From JBBSBY01 sp038205805 (GTDB taxonomy: Bacteria; Desulfobacterota; Desulfomonilia; Desulfomonilales; Desulfomonilaceae), in contig JBBRBO010000006.1 of assembly GCA_038205805.1 (NCBI GenBank), positions 1 to 64,000 of the forward strand: DNA of 64,000 nt. The letters run 5' to 3'. Positions 34,522 through 41,783 of this stretch are shown piece by piece; position 1 is the stretch's first letter, and each line of letters opens with the position of its first letter. The position numbers and the translations under genes were made by a program. The notes below the pieces were generated by a model. It made no database searches. It had not been told where the DNA came from and worked only from the letters and a program-made list of their open reading frames with translations.

Positions 34522-35094
34522 TTACAAACTGCTCCCGGTCTCTCGCAATTCATACTCTCGATAAAATCTCACGAAGTAGTCAATTCCGGAATAGAGCGTC
34601 AGCGCAAGAGCTATGTACAGCATAACCGTGCCGATATAGTGAAAGTTGATGGGAATGATCAGTTTGTATTCGTAGTGAATAATGAGCGGTACGATAGCGG
34701 CGAACTGTATGACCGCCTTGAGCTTTCCTACCGGGCTGGGCTTTAGGGTAGTGTCCCATGTCTTGCTGATGGCTCGGAGCGCACTGACGGCCACCTCACG
34801 CGTAATGATGAGCATAACCACCCAAGCGGGCGCTCGCCCCTGCGCTATGAGCATGATGAGCGCGGATGTGACGAGTACTTTGTCGGCAATGGGGTCTAAG
34901 AACCTACCAAAAGAAGATTCCAATTCCCATTTACGGGCGATAAATCCATCGAAGAAGTCGGTCAGGGAAGCCACCAAGAACAAGATCCCCGCGGCCAACG
35001 ACGGCAATCTGCCGTCAAACAACAACAGAATCACTATAGGCGGCGCCAACACTATGCGACCAAAGGTCAGTATGTTCGGAACGTGTTTAGTCAT
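34522..35094 (-). CDS. pgsA: CDP-diacylglycerol--glycerol-3-phosphate 3-phosphatidyltransferase
   Basis: This 190-residue membrane enzyme makes phosphatidylglycerol phosphate. The CDP-alcohol phosphotransferase signature DGxxAR(8x)GxxxDxxxD is complete in 'DGFIARKWELESSFGRFLDP' followed by IADK (residues ~48-71). Four to five membrane segments surround it. It ends three bases from the convergent glnE stop, leaving no room for a separate terminator. The upstream gap 35095-35334 shows no gene, only a small TTTAGCA...TGCTAAA hairpin near 35265. Confidence 0.94.
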   Translation of the reverse strand: MTKHVPNILTFGRIVLAPPIVILLLFDGRLPSLAAGILFLVASLTDFFDGFIARKWELESSFGRFLDPIADKVLVTSALIMLIAQGRAPAWVVMLIITREVAVSALRAISKTWDTTLKPSPVGKLKAVIQFAAIVPLIIHYEYKLIIPINFHYIGTVMLYIALALTLYSGIDYFVRFYREYELRETGSSL

Positions 35095-35334
35095 ACATTT
35101 CGCTCATGAAGAACGGCAACGGGAGAGCCACGCGCCGCAATCGCGCCGGCTTACCTTTCTACGGTTGACGCGACTCTCGTGCGGCGCACAGAGGGACGTT
35201 TCCAAGCCGCAAAATATGAATTCAATTGCAAAAATCACACATCATAAGGGAAACACTTTAGCAATAGTGCTGCTAAAAATCTACCCATCATCGCGCAATC
35301 TGATTCTGAACAAGTCCTCACTCTTTGTGAGCGG

Positions 35335-35952
35335 TTATTTGCCGGCCGCCAAACGGAAATTCGGGTCTGATCTGAACTTGTGATAATTGTGAATTACCTT
35401 GGCCACATAATCGATGGTCTCTCGGTAGGGCGGGATACCCGCGTGTTTTTTTACCGCCCCCGGACCTGCGTTGTATGCGGCCAGAGCCAGTTTGAGATCA
35501 CCATAGGAGGCAAGCAGCCCCTTGATGTATTTCACCCCACCCAGGATGTTTTCGCGCGGATCGAGGGGGCGCTCCACGTTGAGGCTCTTTGCTGTGGCGG
35601 GCATGAGCTGCATAAGCCCCTGAGCCCCCTTCTTGGAAACCGCCGTCGGGTCGCAATTCGACTCCACCGAGATGATAGCCTTCACTAGGTTTGCGTCAAT
35701 ATCGAACTTCTCAGCGATTTCGTGGACGATGTCCTCAATGGTCTTGGGCTTGCCGGCGCTCACGAAATTAATCATGGGCTGCTCCCCGGATTCGCTCATG
35801 TAAAACACCCACCCGATGCCGTACGGTCTATTGGTGAATTCCTTACACCCATTGGACAGCGTTTTCATGTATATCTCGGCTGAGGCGTCGGAAACTCCGC
35901 CAAAGGCCACTATCGCGCTCAGGAGGAATGCCGCTAACCGTGAATACTTCAT
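35335..35952 (-). CDS. Exported lytic transglycosylase (SLT domain)
   Basis: This 205-residue secreted enzyme cleaves peptidoglycan glycan strands. A signal peptide covers ~1-25 ('FLLSAIVAFGGVSDASA'). The SLT domain occupies ~85-190: 'ANLVKAIISVESNCDPTAVS' with the catalytic Glu in SVES, 'GAQGLMQLMPATAKSLNV', 'NILGGVKYIKGLLASYG' and 'LALAAYNAGPGAVKKHAGIP'. Residues 26-60 ('IYMKTLSNGCKEFTNRP') resemble a short DUF4124-like head. GGAG lies 6 bases upstream of the ATG. Confidence 0.94.
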   Translation of the reverse strand: MKYSRLAAFLLSAIVAFGGVSDASAEIYMKTLSNGCKEFTNRPYGIGWVFYMSESGEQPMINFVSAGKPKTIEDIVHEIAEKFDIDANLVKAIISVESNCDPTAVSKKGAQGLMQLMPATAKSLNVERPLDPRENILGGVKYIKGLLASYGDLKLALAAYNAGPGAVKKHAGIPPYRETIDYVAKVIHNYHKFRSDPNFRLAAGK

Positions 35953-36039
35953 AGGGATCTCCGTATATTTCGATGGAAAGGATCACCGGCATGAAAGCTG
36001 CTCGGCCGCGGTTTCGCTCCCATAGGCGTCGTGCTCTCA

Positions 36040-36260
36040 TACGAATGCGCAATAAAAGAAGTAATATTGGAGAGAACTTTCTTGAAAGAAGCTTCTCCTC
36101 AAACCCCTCTCCAAGAACTTTCAAAATATCCGCAAGTGCCTTTTTTCAAGAAGAAAAAGCCACTTGCGGTGCATTTAAACATTCTTTCATAGTAGGTAGG
36201 GAAACTTGCTCTTACAAAAATGTCCTTCACCTATATTCCTCGTTCGACAGCACAATGATA
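36040..36260 (+). repeat. Interspersed repeat type A, full-length copy
   Basis: 221 bp; the left end is standard and the right end reads CGACAGCACAATGA-TA, two changes from consensus. It lies 88 bp upstream of the transglycosylase start and may carry or disrupt its promoter. Confidence 0.9.
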
Positions 36261-36499
36261 TCAGGCGCGAACGAAACTGATGTGCTCCAGGTTCGGCGGT
36301 TACGAAGCGTCCACGATCTCGTTCACTCTTCAGGACGACGCAAACTGCGCCGCAGGCGAATGACGCCCGCTAGACAGCTTAATCAATAACAATCCTAGAA
36401 ATATAATTACATTATTTAAAGCAATATGACAAGAAATGATTATAGAGAACCGGCTTATTGCGGAGAACGATACCACCTGCGACGACGGAGCCGAACGCC

Positions 36500-36623
36500 G
36501 CAACCGTTCACCAGGAATAGGACAACTGTTTGTAATTACGTATGGGGAGGTCCGGAGGGGAGATAAGTCTCCCCTCCGGCTTTCACCGGGCGCAGAGCTG
36601 CCTCAAGCCCGGTGAACGATTAC
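36500..36623 (+). repeat. ~124-bp repeat family C, copy 2
   Basis: GCAACCGTTCACC (36500-36512) is the imperfect inverse of GGTGAACGATTAC (36611-36623). Inside are a perfect 12-bp-stem hairpin CCGGAGGGGAGA-TAAG-TCTCCCCTCCGG (36552-36579) and TTCACCGGGC / GCCCGGTGAA (36582-36616). It matches the copy at 4148 in length and layout. The rest of 36261-36499 holds no gene. Confidence 0.65.
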
Positions 36624-36633
36624 AAAGCAGGCA

Positions 36634-36713
36634 TGGTTATCGCCGGGGAAGATGAGTCTCCCCTCCGTACGGCGCTCACCACGCAGCCGTCTCAAGACAG
36701 CCGAACCATTACA
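36634..36713 (+). repeat. Family C half-copy next to copy 2
   Basis: GATGAGTCTCCCCTCCG, GTCTCAAGACAGCC and the end GAACCATTAC repeat the right two thirds of family C directly after copy 2, ending two bases before the stop of the reverse-strand kinase gene. It could act as a terminator for that gene. Confidence 0.5.
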
Positions 36714-36714
36714 G

Positions 36715-38220
36715 TCATCGAGAAAACAGGGATTGCGAGCGCTCGAAGGGCAGACTGACCTCGAACACGGCGCCCTTCCCTCCCACCGAAGTAGCATGGA
36801 TTTGCCCGCCGTGCGCTTCCACCAGGAGGTAAACCTTGCTCAGCCCCATTCCGGCGCCTGTGGTCTTGGAGGTAAAAAACGGGGTGAAGATCTCGTCCAG
36901 GTCCTCTTGAGGAATGCCGACGCCGCTGTCCGTCAGCGTAACGGCAACGGCCCACGCCTTATTCTCAAGCTGCACGGTTAAACGCCCTCCGTCGGGCATG
37001 GCTTCGTATGAATTCATGATCAGGTTGTAGAATATTTGCTCGACCGCCTTTGCGTCTCCCTGCACGGGTCTGATCCCTTTTGGGACTTTAAGGCTAAAGC
37101 TCAGCTTCTTGAGACGCTCAGGAGGCAAGAGTTCATTGGCTCGATTGCGCGCCTCTTCTATGATGGGACCCAACTGTATGTGCTTAAAGTTGAACGTATA
37201 GAGCTTAGAAAAGTTCACATACTCTTCGATGTCTTTCACCATCTTTTCGAGACGCTTCACATCGTCCAGGATATACCCTGTATATTGACGGCACTTCTCA
37301 TCACCTTCCGTCACCTTACGCAGCCGCTTGGCGAAGCCCCCTAAAGAAGCTAGGCTGTTCCGCACCTCATGGGCTATTCCTTCCACCACTCGTCCCAGAG
37401 AGGCCAACTTTTGCGATTGCCGAAGCCGCCGCTCCACTTCGTAGAGACGGGTGAGATCCGCTACCACAAGCACGATTCCCTTTACCTTTTCTCCTTCCAG
37501 CAGAACCGATGTTGACAAGTATCCCGGAAACGAGCTGTTGTCGTTCTTACGGAAGATGAACTCCCCTTCAATCTTACCCTCATTCATGGTGTCGCGTACC
37601 AAGTCGCGACGGAGCAAAGGTCCGCCTTCTCCGCGTATGAGCAGGTGCACGTCGCACAAACGTAGCTCGTCAAGCGAATAGCCCCACAGGGTGGTCGCCG
37701 CAGTGTTGGCAAATTGTATTTTACCGGTAAGATCAGTGGTGATGAGGGCCTCGTTGATGCTCATGGTCAAATGAGCCAGGTACTTCTCGTTTTTACGTAT
37801 ATCGCTTTCGAGCTTGGCCGTTTCAGTGGAAAGTCGCTGATGTTCGAGGAGTTTATGCGCGAGGAGGATTATGTCCTTCGTCCCGAAGGGTTTGGTGATG
37901 TAGTCCTCTGCGCCGAGTTTCATGGCGCGTACGGCGACTTCCTCATTGCCCATACCGGTCATCATTACCACTATGGTTTTCTGGGAACGCTCTTTAATGT
38001 ACCGAAGGGCCTGAATACCATCGGACTTGGGCATTTGCACGTCGATAAAGGCCAGATCGGGATCATGTTTAAGAAACGCAGCCTTCGCCTCCATTCCGTC
38101 AAAAGCCTGGATGACGTCGAATCCGTTCTCCTCGAATACCTCTTTAAGCATATTGTTGAGGATGTCCGAATCATCGGCAATGAGAACTGTAGGCATAGCA
38201 TCACTTGGGCTCATGGTCAT
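36715..38220 (-). CDS. Hybrid receiver-PAS-histidine kinase
   Basis: This 501-residue cytoplasmic protein has a receiver first (~10-125: 'LIADDSD', phosphoacceptor Asp60 in 'AFIDVQMP', 'YITKPFG'), then a PAS domain (~145-260), HisKA with 'EGIAHEVRNSLASLGGF' (His284) and HATPase_c ('NLIMNSYEAMPDGG', 'LTDSGVGIPQEDL', 'GAGMGLSKVYLLVEAHGG'). It belongs to the NtrB-like kinase group. I choose ATG 38220 because it overlaps the stop of the upstream YHS gene as ATGA; longer in-frame starts exist. The N-terminal receiver means it is probably itself controlled by another kinase. No DNA-binding partner is adjacent. Confidence 0.93.
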   Translation of the reverse strand: MTMSPSDAMPTVLIADDSDILNNMLKEVFEENGFDVIQAFDGMEAKAAFLKHDPDLAFIDVQMPKSDGIQALRYIKERSQKTIVVMMTGMGNEEVAVRAMKLGAEDYITKPFGTKDIILLAHKLLEHQRLSTETAKLESDIRKNEKYLAHLTMSINEALITTDLTGKIQFANTAATTLWGYSLDELRLCDVHLLIRGEGGPLLRRDLVRDTMNEGKIEGEFIFRKNDNSSFPGYLSTSVLLEGEKVKGIVLVVADLTRLYEVERRLRQSQKLASLGRVVEGIAHEVRNSLASLGGFAKRLRKVTEGDEKCRQYTGYILDDVKRLEKMVKDIEEYVNFSKLYTFNFKHIQLGPIIEEARNRANELLPPERLKKLSFSLKVPKGIRPVQGDAKAVEQIFYNLIMNSYEAMPDGGRLTVQLENKAWAVAVTLTDSGVGIPQEDLDEIFTPFFTSKTTGAGMGLSKVYLLVEAHGGQIHATSVGGKGAVFEVSLPFERSQSLFSR

Positions 38221-38474
38221 CCAGCCTGAAACTTCTTTCGACATGCCTCGGAACAGAAATAGTACACCGTTGAACCGCGGGTGAGTGATGGTGATCCGGC
38301 CACGGGTACGTACATACCGCATACCGGATCACGGGCCAAATCATTAACCCTACGGGTTCCCAGTAGGTCTTCAGGCGGAGACGACCGGAGGTGGCGCAAG
38401 ACCGCCTTGCCGAAATAAAGACCTGTTTTGATCGCCACGTAGATAAGAAATAACAAGAAGAGAAAGCGTAGCAT
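38217..38474 (-). CDS. Membrane-anchored YHS-domain protein
   Basis: This 85-residue protein has one N-terminal membrane segment ('FLFLLFLIYVAIKTGLYFG', ~3-22), a short linker, and a YHS-type metal-binding domain ('DPVCGMYV', ~49-56, then 'VYYFCSEACRKKFQAG'). The three cysteines and fold are those of small domains found in copper/mercury/heavy-metal proteins. The stop overlaps the kinase start by four bases, so it is co-translated with it, suggesting that it feeds a metal or redox signal to the kinase. The ATG at 38474 lacks a good ribosome site, but the hydrophobic segment begins there. Confidence 0.8.
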   Translation of the reverse strand: MLRFLFLLFLIYVAIKTGLYFGKAVLRHLRSSPPEDLLGTRRVNDLARDPVCGMYVPVAGSPSLTRGSTVYYFCSEACRKKFQAG

Positions 38475-38585
38475 TGCGTATCCCGAGTTCGTGTTGGGTG
38501 ATTCCTTTAGTCGATGCCGGCAGGGGATCACTTTGACGGACGGCTCAAGATGAAGAAAACTAACCGTTCACCGCGAGCGACCTAA

Positions 38586-38676
38586 TACCAATGCCTAATC
38601 AAAGAAGTAAAATTGGGAAAAACCTGCTTTGCAACAAAACCTCCGCCGATCTTACTTTTGTGAAAGCATATCGGTA
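38586..38676 (+). repeat. 91-bp internally deleted form of the repeat (mixed ends)
   Basis: TACCAATGCCTAATCAAAG at the left and GCCGATCTTACTT...AAAGCATATCGGTA at the right are the repeat ends with the centre missing. The right end is type B. It has exactly the same 91-bp length as the deleted copy at 13448. CTAACCGTTCACC just before it (38560-38572) is a lone family C end. The rest of 38475-38781 holds no gene. Confidence 0.8.
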
Positions 38677-38781
38677 TAAGATGCCGTATATCTCGGTGCG
38701 GTCCGCAGGGACAAGAGTTATGTTCTGATTCTCACAGCGCAGAGCGGCCTTACGATGTATAAGCGCCTCGTCATCAAGGAT

Positions 38782-39288
38782 TCACCCCACTTCGCACACT
38801 CCCACCTTGGACCGTTCTTCAGAAGACAAAGTTCCGAGCAATTCAGCAACGCTTCGGCGAAGACCTGGGTGCATCGCGTGAGGCGCTATTTCCGCCAGCG
38901 GAACGAGCACAAACGCGCGAGACGCCATCCTCGGATGCGGAATGTGAAGATCAGGTTCATCTATGATTGCGTCCCCGTACAGGAGCAAGTCCAGATCCAC
39001 GGCTCGTGATAGATCGCTTGAGTGGTCTTTGGCCTTACCGAGCGCCTGCTCGATCCTACGCATTGCGGAAATAAGCTCGTGAGGATCGAGATCGGTTCTC
39101 ACTCGAACCACTGCATTGAGGAAGAGAGGCCCTCCGTCGCTGAGACCTACGGGCTGCGTTTCATAGAGCGAGGATACCGCCGACACCGTAACGTCGTCTA
39201 AGGCTGAAAGCGCTTCCACCGCCTGACGAAACATGCGTGAGCGGTCTCCCAGGTTTGCTCCAAAGGCTATGTACGCTTCAACCGCCAT
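38782..39288 (-). CDS. folK: 2-amino-4-hydroxy-6-hydroxymethyldihydropteridine pyrophosphokinase
   Basis: This 168-residue enzyme pyrophosphorylates the pterin in folate synthesis. Family motifs are complete: 'AYIAFGANLGDRSRMFRQAV' at the start, 'SSLYETQPVG', 'PLFLNAVVRV', 'SDLSRAVDLDLLLYGD' with the metal-binding Asp residues, and 'IPHPRMASRAFVLVPLAEI'. I start at ATG 39288, where the fold begins; an upstream ATG (39315) lacks a ribosome site. It is the last gene of the reverse-strand arg-lys-dap cluster, 49 bases after the FAH-family gene. Confidence 0.95.
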   Translation of the reverse strand: MAVEAYIAFGANLGDRSRMFRQAVEALSALDDVTVSAVSSLYETQPVGLSDGGPLFLNAVVRVRTDLDPHELISAMRRIEQALGKAKDHSSDLSRAVDLDLLLYGDAIIDEPDLHIPHPRMASRAFVLVPLAEIAPHAMHPGLRRSVAELLGTLSSEERSKVGVCEVG

Positions 39289-39337
39289 TCGTTGTGAACC
39301 TATCCTACGAAGCATTCAAAACATTCGCCGGCCGCGG

Positions 39338-40081
39338 TCAACCCGCCTTGACGGGGTTCACCAGCGAGCCTATTCCCTCGATGCGCACTTCCACGCTGTC
39401 CCCAGCCTTCATCGCCCCTATTCCCGAAGTAGTGCCGGTCGCTATCACGTCTCCCGGATAGAGCGTCATGACGTGCGAAATAAACTCCACCAATGTGTTC
39501 ACCGAAAAAATAAGGTTCGAGGTGGATGATTTCTGTTTTACGTCGCCGTTTAAAAGCAATTCTATGCTCAGGTTGTCGGGCTGAAGCTCCGTTTCAATCC
39601 ATGGGCCGATTGGGCAGAAGGTGTCGAAGCCCTTTGCTCGCGTCCATTGCTTGTCCTTGGCTTGCAGATCCCGCGCAGTGACGTCGTTCAGACAGGTGTA
39701 GCCCAAGATGTGTTCGGGAGCCTGCTCTGCGGAAATCTTTGTCGTCACACGAGCTATCACCACCGCAAGCTCGGCTTCGTAGTCCACTCGGGCGCTCTGA
39801 GGCGGCAAGAATATCGGAGCGTTCGGACCGATCACCGACGAGCCGGGTTTGAGAAAAAGCAAAGGTTCTTCCGGCACGGGATGTCCCATCTCTTCGGCAT
39901 GGTCATGGTAATTCAAACCGACTGCGACCACCTTCGAGGGGACACAAGGAGCGAACAACACCACTTTTTTGAGTGTAAGCGCTCGAGGTAGGGGTCGGCG
40001 TTCGTCGAGCGTGGTAATAAAGTCGCCTTCGATTTTCCCGACGTAGATCTGATCTTGGTAATGGAAACGCACTATTTTCAT
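39338..40081 (-). CDS. Fumarylacetoacetate hydrolase-family enzyme
   Basis: This 247-residue protein has the FAH fold of the FAHD1/acylpyruvase type. The core motifs are 'VAVGLNYHDHAEEMG', 'PLLFLKPGSSVIGPN', the metal ligands in 'VDYEAELAVVI', 'GYTCLNDVTARDLQ', 'RAKGFDTFCPIGPWI' and 'YPGDVIATGTTSGIG'. It overlaps the end of dapB by four bases (ATGA), so it is coupled to lysine synthesis genes. Family members hydrolyse acylpyruvates or decarboxylate oxaloacetate. A cleaning role towards pyruvate-derived side products of DapA is conceivable but speculative. In related genomes dapL often occupies this slot. Confidence 0.9.
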   Translation of the reverse strand: MKIVRFHYQDQIYVGKIEGDFITTLDERRPLPRALTLKKVVLFAPCVPSKVVAVGLNYHDHAEEMGHPVPEEPLLFLKPGSSVIGPNAPIFLPPQSARVDYEAELAVVIARVTTKISAEQAPEHILGYTCLNDVTARDLQAKDKQWTRAKGFDTFCPIGPWIETELQPDNLSIELLLNGDVKQKSSTSNLIFSVNTLVEFISHVMTLYPGDVIATGTTSGIGAMKAGDSVEVRIEGIGSLVNPVKAG

Positions 40082-40884
40082 ATCTTGTTCAACCCCAGCA
40101 CGTCCTGCATATCATAGAGCCCTTTCGGTTTATCAAGCAACCAGGACGCCGCCTGAATAGCGCCGGAAGCGAAGGCGTCACGGCTGTGCGCCCTATGGGT
40201 CAACTCGATGCGCTCACCATTGGTTATGAACATGACCGTGTGATCACCCACGATGTCGCCGCCTCTTAGGGCCATGACGCCGATCTCCTTGGGGGTGCGC
40301 TCTCCGACCATACCTTTGCGGCCGTACACGCCCACGTGCTCCAGTTCGCGTCTCAGGGCCTTAGCGATCACTTGCGCAAGTTTGTCCGCAGTGCCGCTTG
40401 GGGAATCTTTCTTCATCTTGTGGTGAGCTTCCACAATCTCGACGTCATAATCATCGCCGAGCGCCGTGGCCACCGTTTCGGCGATGCGCAGGAGCAGGTT
40501 GACTCCGCGACTCATGTTCGGCGCCACCAGACATCTCGTGGTAGGACCGATCTTGTTCAGCACGGCCCGCTGCTCCTCGGAAAATCCGGTGGTTCCCACA
40601 ACGATGGCCTTGTTTGCGGCGGCCGCAGCCGCAATGTGCTCGAGCGACGCTGCGGGTGACGAAAAGTCGATGAGGCAGTCGCAATCCCCAAGAACGCCCT
40701 TCATGTCATCGGTGATTGGGACGTTAAGCTTGCTGATGCCCGCGTTTTCCCCTGCGTCACGCCCCAGCGCAGGGTTGTGCGCATTCTCAAGCGCCCCCGT
40801 AATCTCTATATCGGGGTTTTCCGCCGCAAGGGCCAATATTCGTTTTCCCATGCGGCCGGCTGCGCCGCTCACTGCGATTTTCAT
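40078..40884 (-). CDS. dapB: 4-hydroxy-tetrahydrodipicolinate reductase
   Basis: This 268-residue reductase makes tetrahydrodipicolinate with NAD(P)H in the diaminopimelate/lysine pathway. Seen are the nucleotide-binding 'AVSGAAGRMGKRILALA' (3-19), 'DFSSPAASLEHIAAA', 'VVGTTGFSEEQR', 'APNMSRGVNLLLRI' and the signature 'VEAHHKMKKDSPSGTADKLA'. GGAG lies ~8 bases upstream of the ATG. It follows dapA by 15 bases and overlaps the next gene. Confidence 0.97.
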   Translation of the reverse strand: MKIAVSGAAGRMGKRILALAAENPDIEITGALENAHNPALGRDAGENAGISKLNVPITDDMKGVLGDCDCLIDFSSPAASLEHIAAAAAANKAIVVGTTGFSEEQRAVLNKIGPTTRCLVAPNMSRGVNLLLRIAETVATALGDDYDVEIVEAHHKMKKDSPSGTADKLAQVIAKALRRELEHVGVYGRKGMVGERTPKEIGVMALRGGDIVGDHTVMFITNGERIELTHRAHSRDAFASGAIQAASWLLDKPKGLYDMQDVLGLNKI

Positions 40885-40899
40885 ATTTTCTTCTCCGGC

Positions 40900-41772
40900 T
40901 TAGAGCAGGTTATATTTTTCGACCACGGCTTTGAGTTTCTCCACATTGGGAGCGGCTAAGGAGCACAAGGGCAACCGATACTCAGGGGTGATCTTGCCCA
41001 TCATACCGAGAACCGCCTTCACGGGGATGGGGTTGGTTTCGATGAACATGGCCTGACAAAGCTCAAATACCTCGAAATGGAGCGCACGAGCCTTTTCCAC
41101 ATCACCGGCAAGCATCGCCTTGGTGAGCGCCGACATTTTGTCGGGGATAATGTTCGAGACGACGGAGATTACTCCACGTCCACCGAGCGCCATGAGCGGA
41201 AACGTCATCTGGTCATCACCGGATAAGACATCGAACTCCGGCCCGCACCGGCGGACCACTTCGCTCATCTGGAGAATAGAACCCGAGGCCTCTTTCACGC
41301 CTACGATGTTCGGAATCTGCGCAAGCCGCTCCATGGTGGCGGTCTCGATGTTCACAGCGGTTCGACCTTGGATATTATAGATGATAATGGGAATATCAAC
41401 CGCCTCGGCGACCGCTTCGTAATGCCTGTACAAGCCTTCTTGCGTGGGTTTGTTGTAATAGGGCGCCACCATGAGAGCCGCGTCCGCACCCGAGGCCTTG
41501 GCGTGCTTGGTTAATGAGATGGCTTCTTCCGTGCTGTTGGAGCCGGTGCCTGCGATGACCTTCACCTGCCCCGCCAGTTCCTTTACGGTCAGCTCTACGA
41601 CCCTGTTGTGCTCGTCGTGATCGAGGGTAGGAGATTCGCCGGTGGTCCCGCATGGGACAATGCCGGACACCCCACCGTCTACTCCGAAGCGCAGCAGTCG
41701 CTTAAATGCTTCTTCATCGACTTTGCCGTCTTTGAAAGGGGTTACGATTGCGGTGAAGGCGCCTGAAAACAT
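40900..41772 (-). CDS. dapA: 4-hydroxy-tetrahydrodipicolinate synthase
   Basis: This 290-residue aldolase condenses pyruvate with aspartate semialdehyde. Seen are 'GAFTAIVTPFKDGKVDEE', 'GIVPCGTTGESPTLDHDEH', 'ADAALMVAPYYNKPTQEGL', the Tyr of 'IIIYNIQGRTAVNI' and the Schiff-base Lys in 'IVGVKEASGSI' (~161). AAAGGAGCGG precedes the start. It lies 11 bases after lysA. No dapL, dapF or dapD gene follows, unlike the fuller clusters in related bacteria. Confidence 0.97.
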   Translation of the reverse strand: MFSGAFTAIVTPFKDGKVDEEAFKRLLRFGVDGGVSGIVPCGTTGESPTLDHDEHNRVVELTVKELAGQVKVIAGTGSNSTEEAISLTKHAKASGADAALMVAPYYNKPTQEGLYRHYEAVAEAVDIPIIIYNIQGRTAVNIETATMERLAQIPNIVGVKEASGSILQMSEVVRRCGPEFDVLSGDDQMTFPLMALGGRGVISVVSNIIPDKMSALTKAMLAGDVEKARALHFEVFELCQAMFIETNPIPVKAVLGMMGKITPEYRLPLCSLAAPNVEKLKAVVEKYNLL

Positions 41773-41783
41773 GGTCCGCTCCT

